A DNA stretch of 64,000 nt from Massilia yuzhufengensis. GTDB taxonomy: Bacteria; Pseudomonadota; Gammaproteobacteria; Burkholderiales; Burkholderiaceae_D. Below, piece after piece: positions 16,144 through 23,754 of this stretch. The position numbers and the translations under genes are program-made. The stretch lies in assembly GCF_900112225.1 (NCBI RefSeq), contig NZ_FOLD01000004.1, positions 62,001 through 126,000 of the forward strand. Direction: 5' to 3'. The first letter of the stretch is position 1. Each line of letters starts with the position of its first letter. The notes under the pieces are model-generated. The model saw only the letters and a list, made by a program, of their open reading frames with translations, was not told where the DNA came from and ran no database searches.

Positions 16144-17102
16144 ATGGCCCCTGGACCATCGAAATACTGGCCCGCAATGGCGAGGTGCTGCACCGCCACC
16201 GCGCAGCCACGCTGCCGGTGCGGGTCGGGCGCGCCTACGACAACGACGTCATCCTCGATGACGACTACGCCGCCGCCCACCACGCCGTGATCGAGGCCGG
16301 CGCCGACGGCGCGCTGGTGATGCGCGACCTCGGCACCCGCAATGGCCTGAACCACGGCCGCAAGCGGGTCAAGGAGGTGCAACTGTCGGGCGACACCGTG
16401 GTGCGCATGGGCCACACCACGCTGCGCGTGCGCCCGGCCGGCTATCCGGTACCGGCCGAGCTGCTGGACCGCACCATGCACGGCTGGGAAGGCCTGCTGC
16501 CCGGCGTGGTGGGCGTGCTGCTGGCCGGGCTGGTGGCGCTGCTGGTGCACTGGCTGCTCGACGCCCAGCCCTTCGAGCTGCTGAACTACGTGCTGGCGCC
16601 GGCCGCCGGCATCGGCGTGGGCCTGCTGTGGAGCAGCCTGTGGGCTTTCGTCAACCGCCTGTTCGGGCGCCATGCGCGCCTCGGGCGGCACCTGTTCATC
16701 TTCGGCTGCGGCCTGGCGGCGCTGGTGGGCGTGCGCCTGCTGGCGGCGATGGTGGCCTACGCCTACTCGCTCGAATGGCTCACCCGCTACGGCTCGCACG
16801 CGGCGGTGGCGACGGTGGCCGGCGTCATCTACTTCCACCTCGCGACCATCAAACCGCCACTACGCCGCCGCCTGCGCGCGATCTGCACCGCGATCGCCCT
16901 GGTGGGCTCCAGCCTGGTGCTGATCGCCAACCAGCAGCGCCATGGCCGCGTGGCCGACGAACTCTACATGGCGGTGCTGCTCCCGCCCGAAATGCGGGCC
17001 AGCCCGGATGCGACGGTGGCCGAGTACATGGCATCGGTCGACGCCATGCGCGCCGAGCTCGACGCCGAGCGCGGCGGCAAGCCAACAACCGCAGGAAAAT
17101 AA
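16140..17102 (+). CDS. FHA-domain membrane protein
   Basis: 320 residues. The N-terminal FHA domain (about 20-95) has the expected core VRVGRAYDNDVILDD, an HHAVIE segment and RDLGTRNGLNHG; it should bind phosphothreonine peptides in the cytoplasm. Five or six hydrophobic segments follow (from GLLPGVVGVLLAGLVALLVH near residue 120 to AICTAIALVGSSLVLIAN near 260) and a short soluble tail. The ATG overlaps the stop of the secreted protease gene by four bases, a tight coupling suggesting joint function. One reading is a membrane receptor or transport partner for the protease; this is inference only. Confidence 0.85.
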   Translation: MNGPWTIEILARNGEVLHRHRAATLPVRVGRAYDNDVILDDDYAAAHHAVIEAGADGALVMRDLGTRNGLNHGRKRVKEVQLSGDTVVRMGHTTLRVRPAGYPVPAELLDRTMHGWEGLLPGVVGVLLAGLVALLVHWLLDAQPFELLNYVLAPAAGIGVGLLWSSLWAFVNRLFGRHARLGRHLFIFGCGLAALVGVRLLAAMVAYAYSLEWLTRYGSHAAVATVAGVIYFHLATIKPPLRRRLRAICTAIALVGSSLVLIANQQRHGRVADELYMAVLLPPEMRASPDATVAEYMASVDAMRAELDAERGGKPTTAGK

Positions 17103-17113
17103 GGCACTTCGCA

Positions 17114-17143
17114 CTTCGGGGTCAGGTCTGACATTTGGACACG
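17114..17143 (+). repeat. REP-like repeat, family B, left copy
   Basis: A 30-bp element containing the small palindrome GTCAGGTCTGAC followed by ATTTGGACAC. Its exact inverse lies at 17679-17708, so the pair brackets the RraB-like gene. Two more copies lie at 54830-54859 and 54915-54944. Elements of this kind are often associated with REP-associated tyrosine transposases; none is encoded in this window. Confidence 0.88.
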
Positions 17144-17292
17144 AGCTCTGCATTACTTCGCATCGCACGGCGAAGCCGGCGGGCGTAAGACATGGCCTGG
17201 CTACGCTGGCCTAGCAATCTCCGTCGTCTTTGCTTGCCTTGGTGCAATGACGCTCGTACACTGAAATTTCTTGTCGATGAACAGGAAAACTC

Positions 17293-17664
17293 ATGGGCTT
17301 ATCAGCGTGGTGGCGTAACCGGGGCCGGGACAGTTCGCTTTATCCGCAGGACGAGAATGGCGACGTCTTGTGGGAGATGGCCAAGAGCGGCGATGACCTG
17401 GCGAAAGCGAGGAAGATGGATTTTTTCTTCATCTTCCCGGAGAAGGGCGCTGCGCAGCAGTTCTGCGAGCAGGCCGGCCGGCAAGGATATAGGACTTCGC
17501 TGTCCTATTTCGAAGCGAAGCAACGGTGGGACGCCGAATGCTCGATGACGCTCGTGCCCACGCATGCGCGGGTCAGCGCGGTGGAAAACCACCTGTCGCT
17601 AGCGGCGCAGGCATTGGGCGGCCAGGCCGATGGCTGGGGCTCGTTCTCGCAGGACCAAGATTGA
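17293..17664 (+). CDS. RraB-like regulator of ribonuclease E
   Basis: 123 residues. The segment DFFFIFPEKGAAQQFCEQ, then GYRTSLSYFE and the C-terminal LVPTHARVSAVENHL with GGQADGWGSF, matches the RraB (RNase E inhibitor, formerly DUF695-like) architecture: a strand, a helix starting with Ala-Ala-x-x-F, and the closing GGxxDGWG box. E. coli RraB binds RNase E and alters which mRNAs it cleaves. Length fits the family. The gene and its 150-bp leader lie between two perfect inverted copies of repeat B, separating it from both the FHA gene and the LytS gene, which looks like an inserted cassette. Confidence 0.8.
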   Translation: MGLSAWWRNRGRDSSLYPQDENGDVLWEMAKSGDDLAKARKMDFFFIFPEKGAAQQFCEQAGRQGYRTSLSYFEAKQRWDAECSMTLVPTHARVSAVENHLSLAAQALGGQADGWGSFSQDQD

Positions 17665-17678
17665 TATACAGTCGAGAC

Positions 17679-17708
17679 CGTGTCCAAATGTCAGACCTGA
17701 CCCCGAAG
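17679..17708 (-). repeat. REP-like repeat, family B, right copy overlapping the lytS-type start
   Basis: Exact reverse complement of 17114-17143. Read on the plus strand it contains ATG at 17688, in frame with the histidine kinase gene, encoding MSDLTPK. If that ATG is used, the repeat supplies both the start codon and the first seven residues. Confidence 0.88.
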
Positions 17709-18776
17709 TTGCCGGTGAACGGGAATCGCAACAGGATCGCCGCCGGCATGGCCTGGCTCCTGTTCTGGGGGCTGATGGTACTGGTCGCGCTCGAGGATCA
17801 TCGGCGCGACGGGGGGACGGCGTACTGGCAGCCGGTGCTGTGGGAGACCTCGTCGGCGCTGGTCTGCACTGGCTTGCTGCTGTTCCATCGGCGCCTCATG
17901 GCGCGCCACGACGCGCTGATCGCCTCGCCCTGGCGCTGGTTCGCGTTGCAGGCGCGCATGCTGCCGGTATACTGGGTCGCCTTCGTGCCGCTGGTGTTCG
18001 GGCTGCGCCACGCGGTGTATGCGCTGGCGGGGGCCAGCTACGAGCACGAGACGTGGCCGCAGGTGTTCGTGTACGAGTCGCTCAAGCTCACTGTCTTCAT
18101 CGGGCTGTTCACCGTCATTGGCTTTGGCTTGCTGTCCTACCGCGAGCTGCTGGGGGCGCGGGTGCGGGCGGAGCAGGCGCATGCCCTGCTGCGCGAGGCG
18201 CAGCTGCAGTCGCTGGCGCGGCAGATGCAGCCGCACTTCCTGTTCAACGCGCTCAATACCATCTCGTCGCTGATGCACACCGACGTGGCGCGCGTCGACG
18301 CCACCCTGCTGCAGCTGGCCGACATGCTACGCGCCGCGCTGGCGCTGGGCGAGCGGCCGCAGGCAACGCTGGAAGAAGAGCTGCGCCTGGCGCGCGCCTA
18401 TGCGGGGGTGATGGCGGAGCGCTTCGATGGCCGCGCGACGGTCCACTGGCAGGTCGACGATGCGGTGCTCGGCGTGGCATTGCCGGCGATGAGCGTGCAG
18501 CCGCTGCTGGAGAACGTATTCAAGCACACGGTGGAGCGGCGGCGCGCGCCCACCCGCATCACGGTCGGTGCGGTGCGCGAAGGAGCGCAGCTGGTGCTGC
18601 GGGTGGAGGACGATGCGGGAATCCTTGGCCAGGACAATGGCGAGGGGCGCGGCATCGGCCTGGCCAACCTGCGCGCGCGGCTGGCGGCGCTGCACGGCAG
18701 CAGCGCCAGCGTGGAACTGAGCCAGCTGGCGCCAGCCGGCGTGCGCACGGAGCTGCGGCTGCCATGCGCATCCTGA
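17688..18776 (+). CDS. LytS/YehU-family sensor histidine kinase
   Basis: About 362 residues from the ATG at 17688, which lies inside repeat B; an ATG at 17748 (MAWLLFWGLMVLVAL) with an AGGA some 12 bases upstream is the alternative. Four or so transmembrane segments occupy about residues 20-165. The His_kinase domain (PF06580 type) follows, with the phosphoacceptor His in MQPHFLFNALNTISS, and an HATPase domain with PLLENVFKH, VEDDAGI and GRGIGLANLRARL. It phosphorylates the LytTR regulator encoded next, whose start overlaps this gene by 13 bases. The signal is unknown. Confidence 0.9.
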   Translation: MSDLTPKLPVNGNRNRIAAGMAWLLFWGLMVLVALEDHRRDGGTAYWQPVLWETSSALVCTGLLLFHRRLMARHDALIASPWRWFALQARMLPVYWVAFVPLVFGLRHAVYALAGASYEHETWPQVFVYESLKLTVFIGLFTVIGFGLLSYRELLGARVRAEQAHALLREAQLQSLARQMQPHFLFNALNTISSLMHTDVARVDATLLQLADMLRAALALGERPQATLEEELRLARAYAGVMAERFDGRATVHWQVDDAVLGVALPAMSVQPLLENVFKHTVERRRAPTRITVGAVREGAQLVLRVEDDAGILGQDNGEGRGIGLANLRARLAALHGSSASVELSQLAPAGVRTELRLPCAS

Positions 18777-19471
18777 TCGTCGACGACGAGCGCCCGGCGC
18801 GCGAACGCCTGCGCCGCATGCTCGCGCTCGAGCCGGGCATCGACGCCATCGTCGATGCGGCCGATGGCCACGAGGCCCTGCGCGTGCTGGAGGCGTTCCG
18901 GCCGGACGCGCTGCTGCTCGATGTCGAGATGCCGGAGCTGTCGGGCTTCGACCTGGCCGCCTCGCTGCCCCTGCCTGCGCCGCTGGTGGTGTTCGTCACG
19001 GCCTACGACGCGTATGCGCTGCGGGCCTTCGACGCCAATGCCATCGACTACCTGCTCAAGCCCTTCGACCAGGCGCGCCTGCGGCGGGCGCTGGAGCGGC
19101 TGCGCACGCGCCTGGCTGCCGCCAATGGCGCCGCCGCGGCCACCGGGCTGCCGCCACGCCAGCTGCTGGTGACGGAACGCGGCGCCACCCGCGTGGTGCA
19201 GGTGGCCGACATCGAATGGCTGGAGACCGCCGACAATTACGTGGTGCTGCATACGGCCCAGGGCAGCCCGCTGCTGCGCCAGACCCTGGCCGCTCTGCTG
19301 GAGCAACTGGGCGGCGGCTTCGTGCGCTGCCACCGGCGCGCGGCGGTGCGAGTGGGCGCGGTCGAGCGCATCGTCGCGCTCGACAAGGGCGACTGCGAAC
19401 TGGTGCTGCGCAGCGGCGCGGTGGTGCCGTGCAGCCGCCAGTACCGGGCGGCGCTGATGGCCACGCTATAG
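18764..19471 (+). CDS. LytTR-family response regulator
   Basis: 235 residues. The receiver domain (about 1-120) starts MRILIVDDERPARERL and has the phosphoacceptor Asp in ALLLDVEMPELSG, Thr/Ser in FVTAYDAYALRAFD and Lys in YLLKPFD. A LytTR DNA-binding domain (about 135-235) follows with VADIEWLETADNYVVLH and FVRCHRRAAV. It acts with the adjacent LytS-type kinase, overlapping its 3' end by 13 bp. LytTR regulators bind direct repeats upstream of targets. The acyltransferase gene 100 bp downstream is the most obvious candidate target or operon mate, but no site was identified. Confidence 0.93.
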   Translation: MRILIVDDERPARERLRRMLALEPGIDAIVDAADGHEALRVLEAFRPDALLLDVEMPELSGFDLAASLPLPAPLVVFVTAYDAYALRAFDANAIDYLLKPFDQARLRRALERLRTRLAAANGAAAATGLPPRQLLVTERGATRVVQVADIEWLETADNYVVLHTAQGSPLLRQTLAALLEQLGGGFVRCHRRAAVRVGAVERIVALDKGDCELVLRSGAVVPCSRQYRAALMATL

Positions 19472-19573
19472 CCAATCCGCTTCGCCCCAGCCCCGACCCG
19501 GTTCGCCCCAAAGCGCTCGCCGCGCTCGTTCCGCCCGGGCATGCTGGCATCACTTCTTCAACGTGAGCCAGCC

Positions 19574-20812
19574 ATGACCCGTGACCTCCCCTTGCCGACA
19601 ACGCGCCTGTACTTCCTCGACTGGGTGCGCATTCTCGCCTTCTTCGCGCTGATCCTCTACCACACCGGCATGTACTACGTGAGCTGGGACTGGCACGTAA
19701 AAAGCCCGTTCGCCGGCACCGGTCCCGAGCCCTTCATGATGATGTCCTCGCCCTGGCGCCTGGGACTGCTGTTCTTCATCGGCGGCGTGGCTGCGAGCCT
19801 CATGCTGCGCCGGGCCGGCACCGCCGCCTTCCTGGGCCGCCGCAGCATCCGGCTGCTGGTGCCGCTGGTGTTCGGGATGCTCGTCATCGTGCCGCCGCAG
19901 CCGTATTTCGAGGTGGTGGAAAAGCTCGGCTACAGCGATGGCTACGGCGCCTTCATGCGGCTCTACCTGCAGGCCTACAATGGCTTCTGCCGCGAAGACT
20001 GCTTGATCCTGCCGACCTGGAACCACCTGTGGTTCGTCGCCTACCTGTGGATCTACACGATGCTGCTGGGGGCCGGCATCGCCCTGCTCGGTCCACGCTT
20101 CGACCGCATCGCGGCCCGCACCGGCGCGCTGCTGCAGGGGTGGAAGCTGGTGGTGCTGCCTGCGGCGCTGCTGGCGGCGGCGCGCATCGCGCTGGTCGAG
20201 CACTACCCCACCAACCACAGCGTGGTGGGCGACTGGACCAACCACGCGATGTCCTTCCTGCCCTTCGTGCTCGGGGCGCTGGTGGCGCGCGTGCCCGGTT
20301 TCTGGAGCCGGCTGGCCGTGCTGCGCTGGCAGGCCTTGGGCGTGGCCGCCTTCGGCTGGACCATGTTCGTGATGTGGGATGCGGTGACCCATGACGTGTT
20401 CACGCCCGCGGCGGTGCGCGTGCTGCGGCCGTTCATGGTTGCCGCCTACGCCTTCATGGCCTGGAGCGCGGTGGTGGCGGCCTGCGGATTCGCCCAGCGC
20501 CACCTGGACGCCGACGGTCCGGCGCGCCGCTACCTGAACGAGGCGGTGTTTCCGGTGTACATCCTGCACCAGACCCTGATCGTGGTGCTGGCGCATGCGA
20601 TGCAGCCGCTGCGCATCGCGCCGGGCGCCGAGGCCGTGCTGCTGGTCGTGCTGACCATCACCCTCAGTTTCGCCAGCTTCGAAGTGATACGGCGTGTGCG
20701 TGTGCTGCGGCCGCTGTTCGGGCTGGCGCCGCAGCGTCCGCAAGGCTTGAAGGATGCCGCACAGGACGGCACCGGCGCAGGCCCGGTGAGCTCAGTGCGT
20801 AGCAGCGCCTGA
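19574..20812 (+). CDS. Acyltransferase family 3 membrane protein (OpgC-like)
   Basis: About 412 residues from the ATG at 19574. It has ten or so hydrophobic segments and opens with LYFLDWVRILAFFALILYHTG, where the Arg and His fit the acyltransferase-3 (PF01757) active region. FLFF-type helices and WNHLWFVAYLWIY follow. The closest annotated type is OpgC/MdoC-like glucan succinyltransferase, but neither opgG nor opgH is here, so the acceptor is uncertain. It follows the LytS/LytTR pair on the same strand. Its last 21 bases overlap the convergent phasin gene. Confidence 0.85.
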   Translation: MTRDLPLPTTRLYFLDWVRILAFFALILYHTGMYYVSWDWHVKSPFAGTGPEPFMMMSSPWRLGLLFFIGGVAASLMLRRAGTAAFLGRRSIRLLVPLVFGMLVIVPPQPYFEVVEKLGYSDGYGAFMRLYLQAYNGFCREDCLILPTWNHLWFVAYLWIYTMLLGAGIALLGPRFDRIAARTGALLQGWKLVVLPAALLAAARIALVEHYPTNHSVVGDWTNHAMSFLPFVLGALVARVPGFWSRLAVLRWQALGVAAFGWTMFVMWDAVTHDVFTPAAVRVLRPFMVAAYAFMAWSAVVAACGFAQRHLDADGPARRYLNEAVFPVYILHQTLIVVLAHAMQPLRIAPGAEAVLLVVLTITLSFASFEVIRRVRVLRPLFGLAPQRPQGLKDAAQDGTGAGPVSSVRSSA

Positions 20813-21370
20813 AGGCCGGCTGTCCTGGGCGCCACGCTGGCCGCCCTGCCCGCTGGCCTGGGCGCCGCGCTGGGCCTCGCCGTCGCCGCTGGCCGCACTA
20901 CCGGCAGCGCCATTCGGACGCACGAACGGGTCGGCAACATTGCGCATCGCGGCCTGCTGGTCGCGGATGCTGCGCTCGGTTTCCTCGGCGGTGGTGCGCG
21001 CCACGTCGTCCACCAGCGCGCGTGCGGTGCGGCTGGTGTTCTGGACGTGCTGCTCGGTCACGCGCGCCAGCTCCACCTGGGCGTCGGCGGCCAGTTGCGA
21101 GATGTGGTGCTGGTAGGCGCGCAGTTTTTCGGTGGTGGGCTGGGCCCGCGCCGACGCGGCGCTGAACAGGGTCGACTGGCGTTCGTTGCTCAGCACCTGC
21201 TGGCTGGCCAGGGTGCATTCTTCGACCAGGGTTTGCGCCAGCTGGATGTTCAGGTCGCATATTTGCTGGAATGAACGGAATACCGATTTGGACATGTCGT
21301 TCAAGAAAGCGGTCTGCGCGTCCATGTGGGAGCGCACGGCCGGGGTCACGGATTGCGAAAAGGGATACAT
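20792..21370 (-). CDS. Phasin family protein
   Basis: 192 residues, highly helical and rich in Ala/Gln/Glu. Features fitting the phasin family (polyhydroxyalkanoate granule-associated) include FLNDMSKSVFRSFQQICDLN and LAQTLVEECTLASQQVL near the start and a long amphipathic helical middle. The last 30 residues are Gly/Ser/Gln-rich and disordered. Phasins coat polyester storage granules and control their size. No PHA synthase is nearby. A GAGG ribosome-binding site sits about 7 bases before the ATG. The 3' end overlaps the convergent acyltransferase gene. Confidence 0.82.
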   Translation of the reverse strand: MYPFSQSVTPAVRSHMDAQTAFLNDMSKSVFRSFQQICDLNIQLAQTLVEECTLASQQVLSNERQSTLFSAASARAQPTTEKLRAYQHHISQLAADAQVELARVTEQHVQNTSRTARALVDDVARTTAEETERSIRDQQAAMRNVADPFVRPNGAAGSAASGDGEAQRGAQASGQGGQRGAQDSRPSGAATH

Positions 21371-21509
21371 GCATTGACCTCGTGATGGATTGGACTAAAT
21401 GAGTGGCACGCCACGTCCGGCCGGGCCGGCTCCGCAGCACGAAGCTAGTAGGCTAAAGCCGCTGGCTGGTACGCGGTTGATCTGCGCCAAACGTGCGTGG
21501 GTCCTGCTG

Positions 21510-22400
21510 TCAGCCAGTTGTGCTAGCCGCCGGCAGCGCGGCGCCGCAATCCTTGCAGAACTGCGCATCCGCGGCATGCCCTTCGCTGCCACAGGCGCCG
21601 CAGGCGCGCGCCGTCCGCAAGGGGCCGTGGCGGCGGTCGGTGCGCAGGGCCGTCATTTCGGCCGTGACGATACCGGTCGGCACTGCCAGGATGCCCCAGC
21701 CGAGCAGCATCATGAACGAGGCGATCGCCTTGCCGAGCGTGGTGTGCGGCGTGATGTCGCCGTAGCCCACCGTGGTCATGGTCACGATGGCCCAGTACAT
21801 CGCAGTCGGGATGCTGGTGTAGCCGTGCTGCGGCCCTTCGATCACGTACATCAGGGTGCCAAGGATCAGCACCGCCATCAGCACCACCGACAGGAACACC
21901 AGGATCTTGCGGCGGCTGTTGGCCAGCGCCTCGGCCAGGCGCGTGTATTCCTCGATGTACAGGGTCAGCTTGAAGATGCGGAACACGCGCAGCAGGCGCA
22001 GGATGCGGATGTCGAGCAGCGCTTCGCTGCCCGGCACCAGCAGCGAGACATAGGTGGGCAGGACCGACAGCAGGTCGACGATGCCGAAGAAGCTGGTGGC
22101 GTAGCGCAGCGGATGGCGCACGGACAGCAGGCGCGCCACGTATTCCACCGTGAACCCCAGCGTGAAGGCCCATTCGAGCAGGTGCATCGTCCCCGCGTGC
22201 CGGCCGCGGATGGCGGGCACGCTGTCGAGCACGACGACGAGGATGCTGAGCAGGATGGCCGCCACCAGCGCGATATCGAAGCGGCGCCCGGCCGGCGAAT
22301 CGCTGAGGAAGATCAGGTCGTACAGGCGGCCGCGCCAGCCGTCCGGCCGGCCGTAGCGGGCCAGCGCCTTGCTTGCTGCTGGTGCTGGCGCGGCTGTCAT
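21510..22400 (-). CDS. Voltage-gated potassium channel with C-terminal zinc ribbon
   Basis: 296 residues from the ATG at 22400; AGGTGA just upstream overlaps the stop of the VOC gene. Six transmembrane segments: S1-S3 (about 45-140), S4 with spaced arginines (RILRLLRVFRIFK), S5, a pore loop with the selectivity filter TTVGYGD, and S6. The C-terminus carries two CxxC pairs (CGACG and CKDCGAAL), a zinc-ribbon-like module. It should conduct K+ across the inner membrane. The zinc ribbon is an unusual addition that may assemble or gate the channel. It is the last gene of a short minus-strand run. Confidence 0.9.
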   Translation of the reverse strand: MTAAPAPAASKALARYGRPDGWRGRLYDLIFLSDSPAGRRFDIALVAAILLSILVVVLDSVPAIRGRHAGTMHLLEWAFTLGFTVEYVARLLSVRHPLRYATSFFGIVDLLSVLPTYVSLLVPGSEALLDIRILRLLRVFRIFKLTLYIEEYTRLAEALANSRRKILVFLSVVLMAVLILGTLMYVIEGPQHGYTSIPTAMYWAIVTMTTVGYGDITPHTTLGKAIASFMMLLGWGILAVPTGIVTAEMTALRTDRRHGPLRTARACGACGSEGHAADAQFCKDCGAALPAASTTG

Positions 22401-22405
22401 CACGG

Positions 22406-22828
22406 TCACCTGTACGGCGGCCCCTTGAGCTCGACCGTGTTGCGCTCGGGGTCGAGCAGGTACATCGACGGCCCTTCGCCCTCGGCGCCATAGCGCGGCT
22501 CGACCGGCCCCGCCGCTACCCCGTGCGCGGCGAGATGGCGCCGGATCGCCGCTTCGTCGAAGGGCTCGAGGCGCAGGCACAGGTGGTCCAGGTTGCGCCC
22601 GCCCACGCCCGGCGCCGCGCCCCCTTCGCGGCCGAGCGGGCTGTCCGCCGGCACCAGGTCGATGATCGAGCGCCCGGCCCGCAGCTGGATCAGGCCGATG
22701 TCGTCGAGCCGGCGCTCGACCTGGCAGTTGAGCACCGCGCCGTAGAAGGCGATCATGGCATCGAGGTCGGACACGCGCAGCACGACATGGTCGAGCTCAC
22801 GCACCGCGATCGGATGCTCACCGGGCAT
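22406..22828 (-). CDS. VOC (glyoxalase/dioxygenase-fold) family protein
   Basis: 140 residues from the ATG at 22828. It begins VRELDHVVLRVSDLDAMIAFY, the first beta-alpha unit of the vicinal-oxygen-chelate fold, and ends LLDPERNTVELKGPP. Probable metal ligands are His in LDHVVLRV, His in LDHLCLR and the terminal Glu in NTVELKG. Substrate unknown; such proteins include glyoxalase, fosfomycin-resistance and dioxygenase types. It overlaps the FMN reductase gene by 11 bases and is followed after 5 bases by the K+ channel, so all three form an operon. Confidence 0.87.
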   Translation of the reverse strand: MPGEHPIAVRELDHVVLRVSDLDAMIAFYGAVLNCQVERRLDDIGLIQLRAGRSIIDLVPADSPLGREGGAAPGVGGRNLDHLCLRLEPFDEAAIRRHLAAHGVAAGPVEPRYGAEGEGPSMYLLDPERNTVELKGPPYR

Positions 22829-23372
22829 GGCGTTCGACCCAGCCGGCGAAGGTGTCGATGAAGGACTGGAAGAAGGCGCGCGAGGCATCGTCGACCAGCC
22901 GGTCGCCGTCGTACTTGGCGGCGACCCCGCCGACATAGGCTTCCGGCGCCGGCATGCAGGGCATGTCGAGGAAGGGCAGCATCTGGCGCAGGTGGTGGTT
23001 GGCGCCGAAGCCGCCCAGCGCGCCCGGCGACACGCTCACCACCGCGCAGGGCTTGCCGGCGTAGGCCGCCTTGCCATACGGGCGCGAGCCGACGTCGATC
23101 GCGTTCTTGAGGGCGCCCGGCACCGAGCGGTTGTATTCCGGCGTGCAGAACAGGATGCCGTCCGCCTGCTTGACGCGCTCGCGGAAGGCAGTGAAGGCGG
23201 CCGGCGGATGCTCAGTCTCGTCATCCTGGTTGTACAGCGGCAGGTCGCGGATCTCGACGATCTCGAGCCTCAGGCTGGCCGGGGCCAGTTCGATCATCGA
23301 CCGCGCCACCTTGCGGGTGAACGAGTCCTTGCGCAGGCTGCCGACGATGACGGCGATATTCCGTGTGGCCAT
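22818..23372 (-). CDS. NADPH-dependent FMN reductase (ChrR/YieF type)
   Basis: 184 residues from the ATG at 23372. A flavodoxin-like fold with the FMN phosphate loop GSLRKDSFTRKVA and the flavin-contact motif TPEYNRSVPGALKNAID. Family members reduce quinones, chromate and other electrophiles using NAD(P)H, protecting against oxidative stress. Full length for the group. First gene of the FMN reductase-VOC-K+ channel operon. Confidence 0.92.
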   Translation of the reverse strand: MATRNIAVIVGSLRKDSFTRKVARSMIELAPASLRLEIVEIRDLPLYNQDDETEHPPAAFTAFRERVKQADGILFCTPEYNRSVPGALKNAIDVGSRPYGKAAYAGKPCAVVSVSPGALGGFGANHHLRQMLPFLDMPCMPAPEAYVGGVAAKYDGDRLVDDASRAFFQSFIDTFAGWVERHAR

Positions 23373-23441
23373 GGTGTTCCTTTCCGGTTCAGACGCAAAA
23401 CCTGATGTTAACCATTTTTGCAAGATTGCGTTGCTCGTCCG

Positions 23442-23750
23442 TCAGATGCGCAGGCGCCGCCGCTCCTCGATGAAGCGTTTTAGCCGGGCGGCGCTCATCA
23501 CGTCCACCGGGTCGCCATGCCAGGCGTAGAGGAAAGGCTGGCCGCCCAGGCGGTCGGTGAGCTTGGCCGACAAGAGAAAGCGCGTGCCGGGCGGATAGCG
23601 CCCGGTGTCCAGTAACGCGCGCGAACACTGCACGCGCAAGGTGGTCGCGTAGGCCTGGCCAGGCACCGGCTGGATGCGTAGCCGGCCCGTGCGCGGGTCG
23701 GCCTTCGATTCCACCGCCACCTCGCGGTAGGCCCAGGTCTCGCGCGCCAT
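23442..23750 (-). CDS. Conserved-looking small protein, unknown function
   Basis: 102 residues, basic, with no signal peptide or membrane segment. It begins MARETWAYREVAVESKADP and ends in an Arg-rich helix (AARLKRFIEERRRLRI). The middle (PPGTRFLLSAKLTDR, then GQPFLYAWHGDPVDV) suggests a small beta-rich fold. The start codon lies 4 bases after the stop of the MFS gene, so it is almost certainly cotranslated with that transporter. I do not recognise a family. Confidence 0.6.
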   Translation of the reverse strand: MARETWAYREVAVESKADPRTGRLRIQPVPGQAYATTLRVQCSRALLDTGRYPPGTRFLLSAKLTDRLGGQPFLYAWHGDPVDVMSAARLKRFIEERRRLRI

Positions 23751-23754
23751 GCTG

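Noticed and set aside
17192..17548. Second open frame overlapping the RraB-like gene
   Set aside because: Its translation has no family features, while the other frame shows a full RraB-type pattern.
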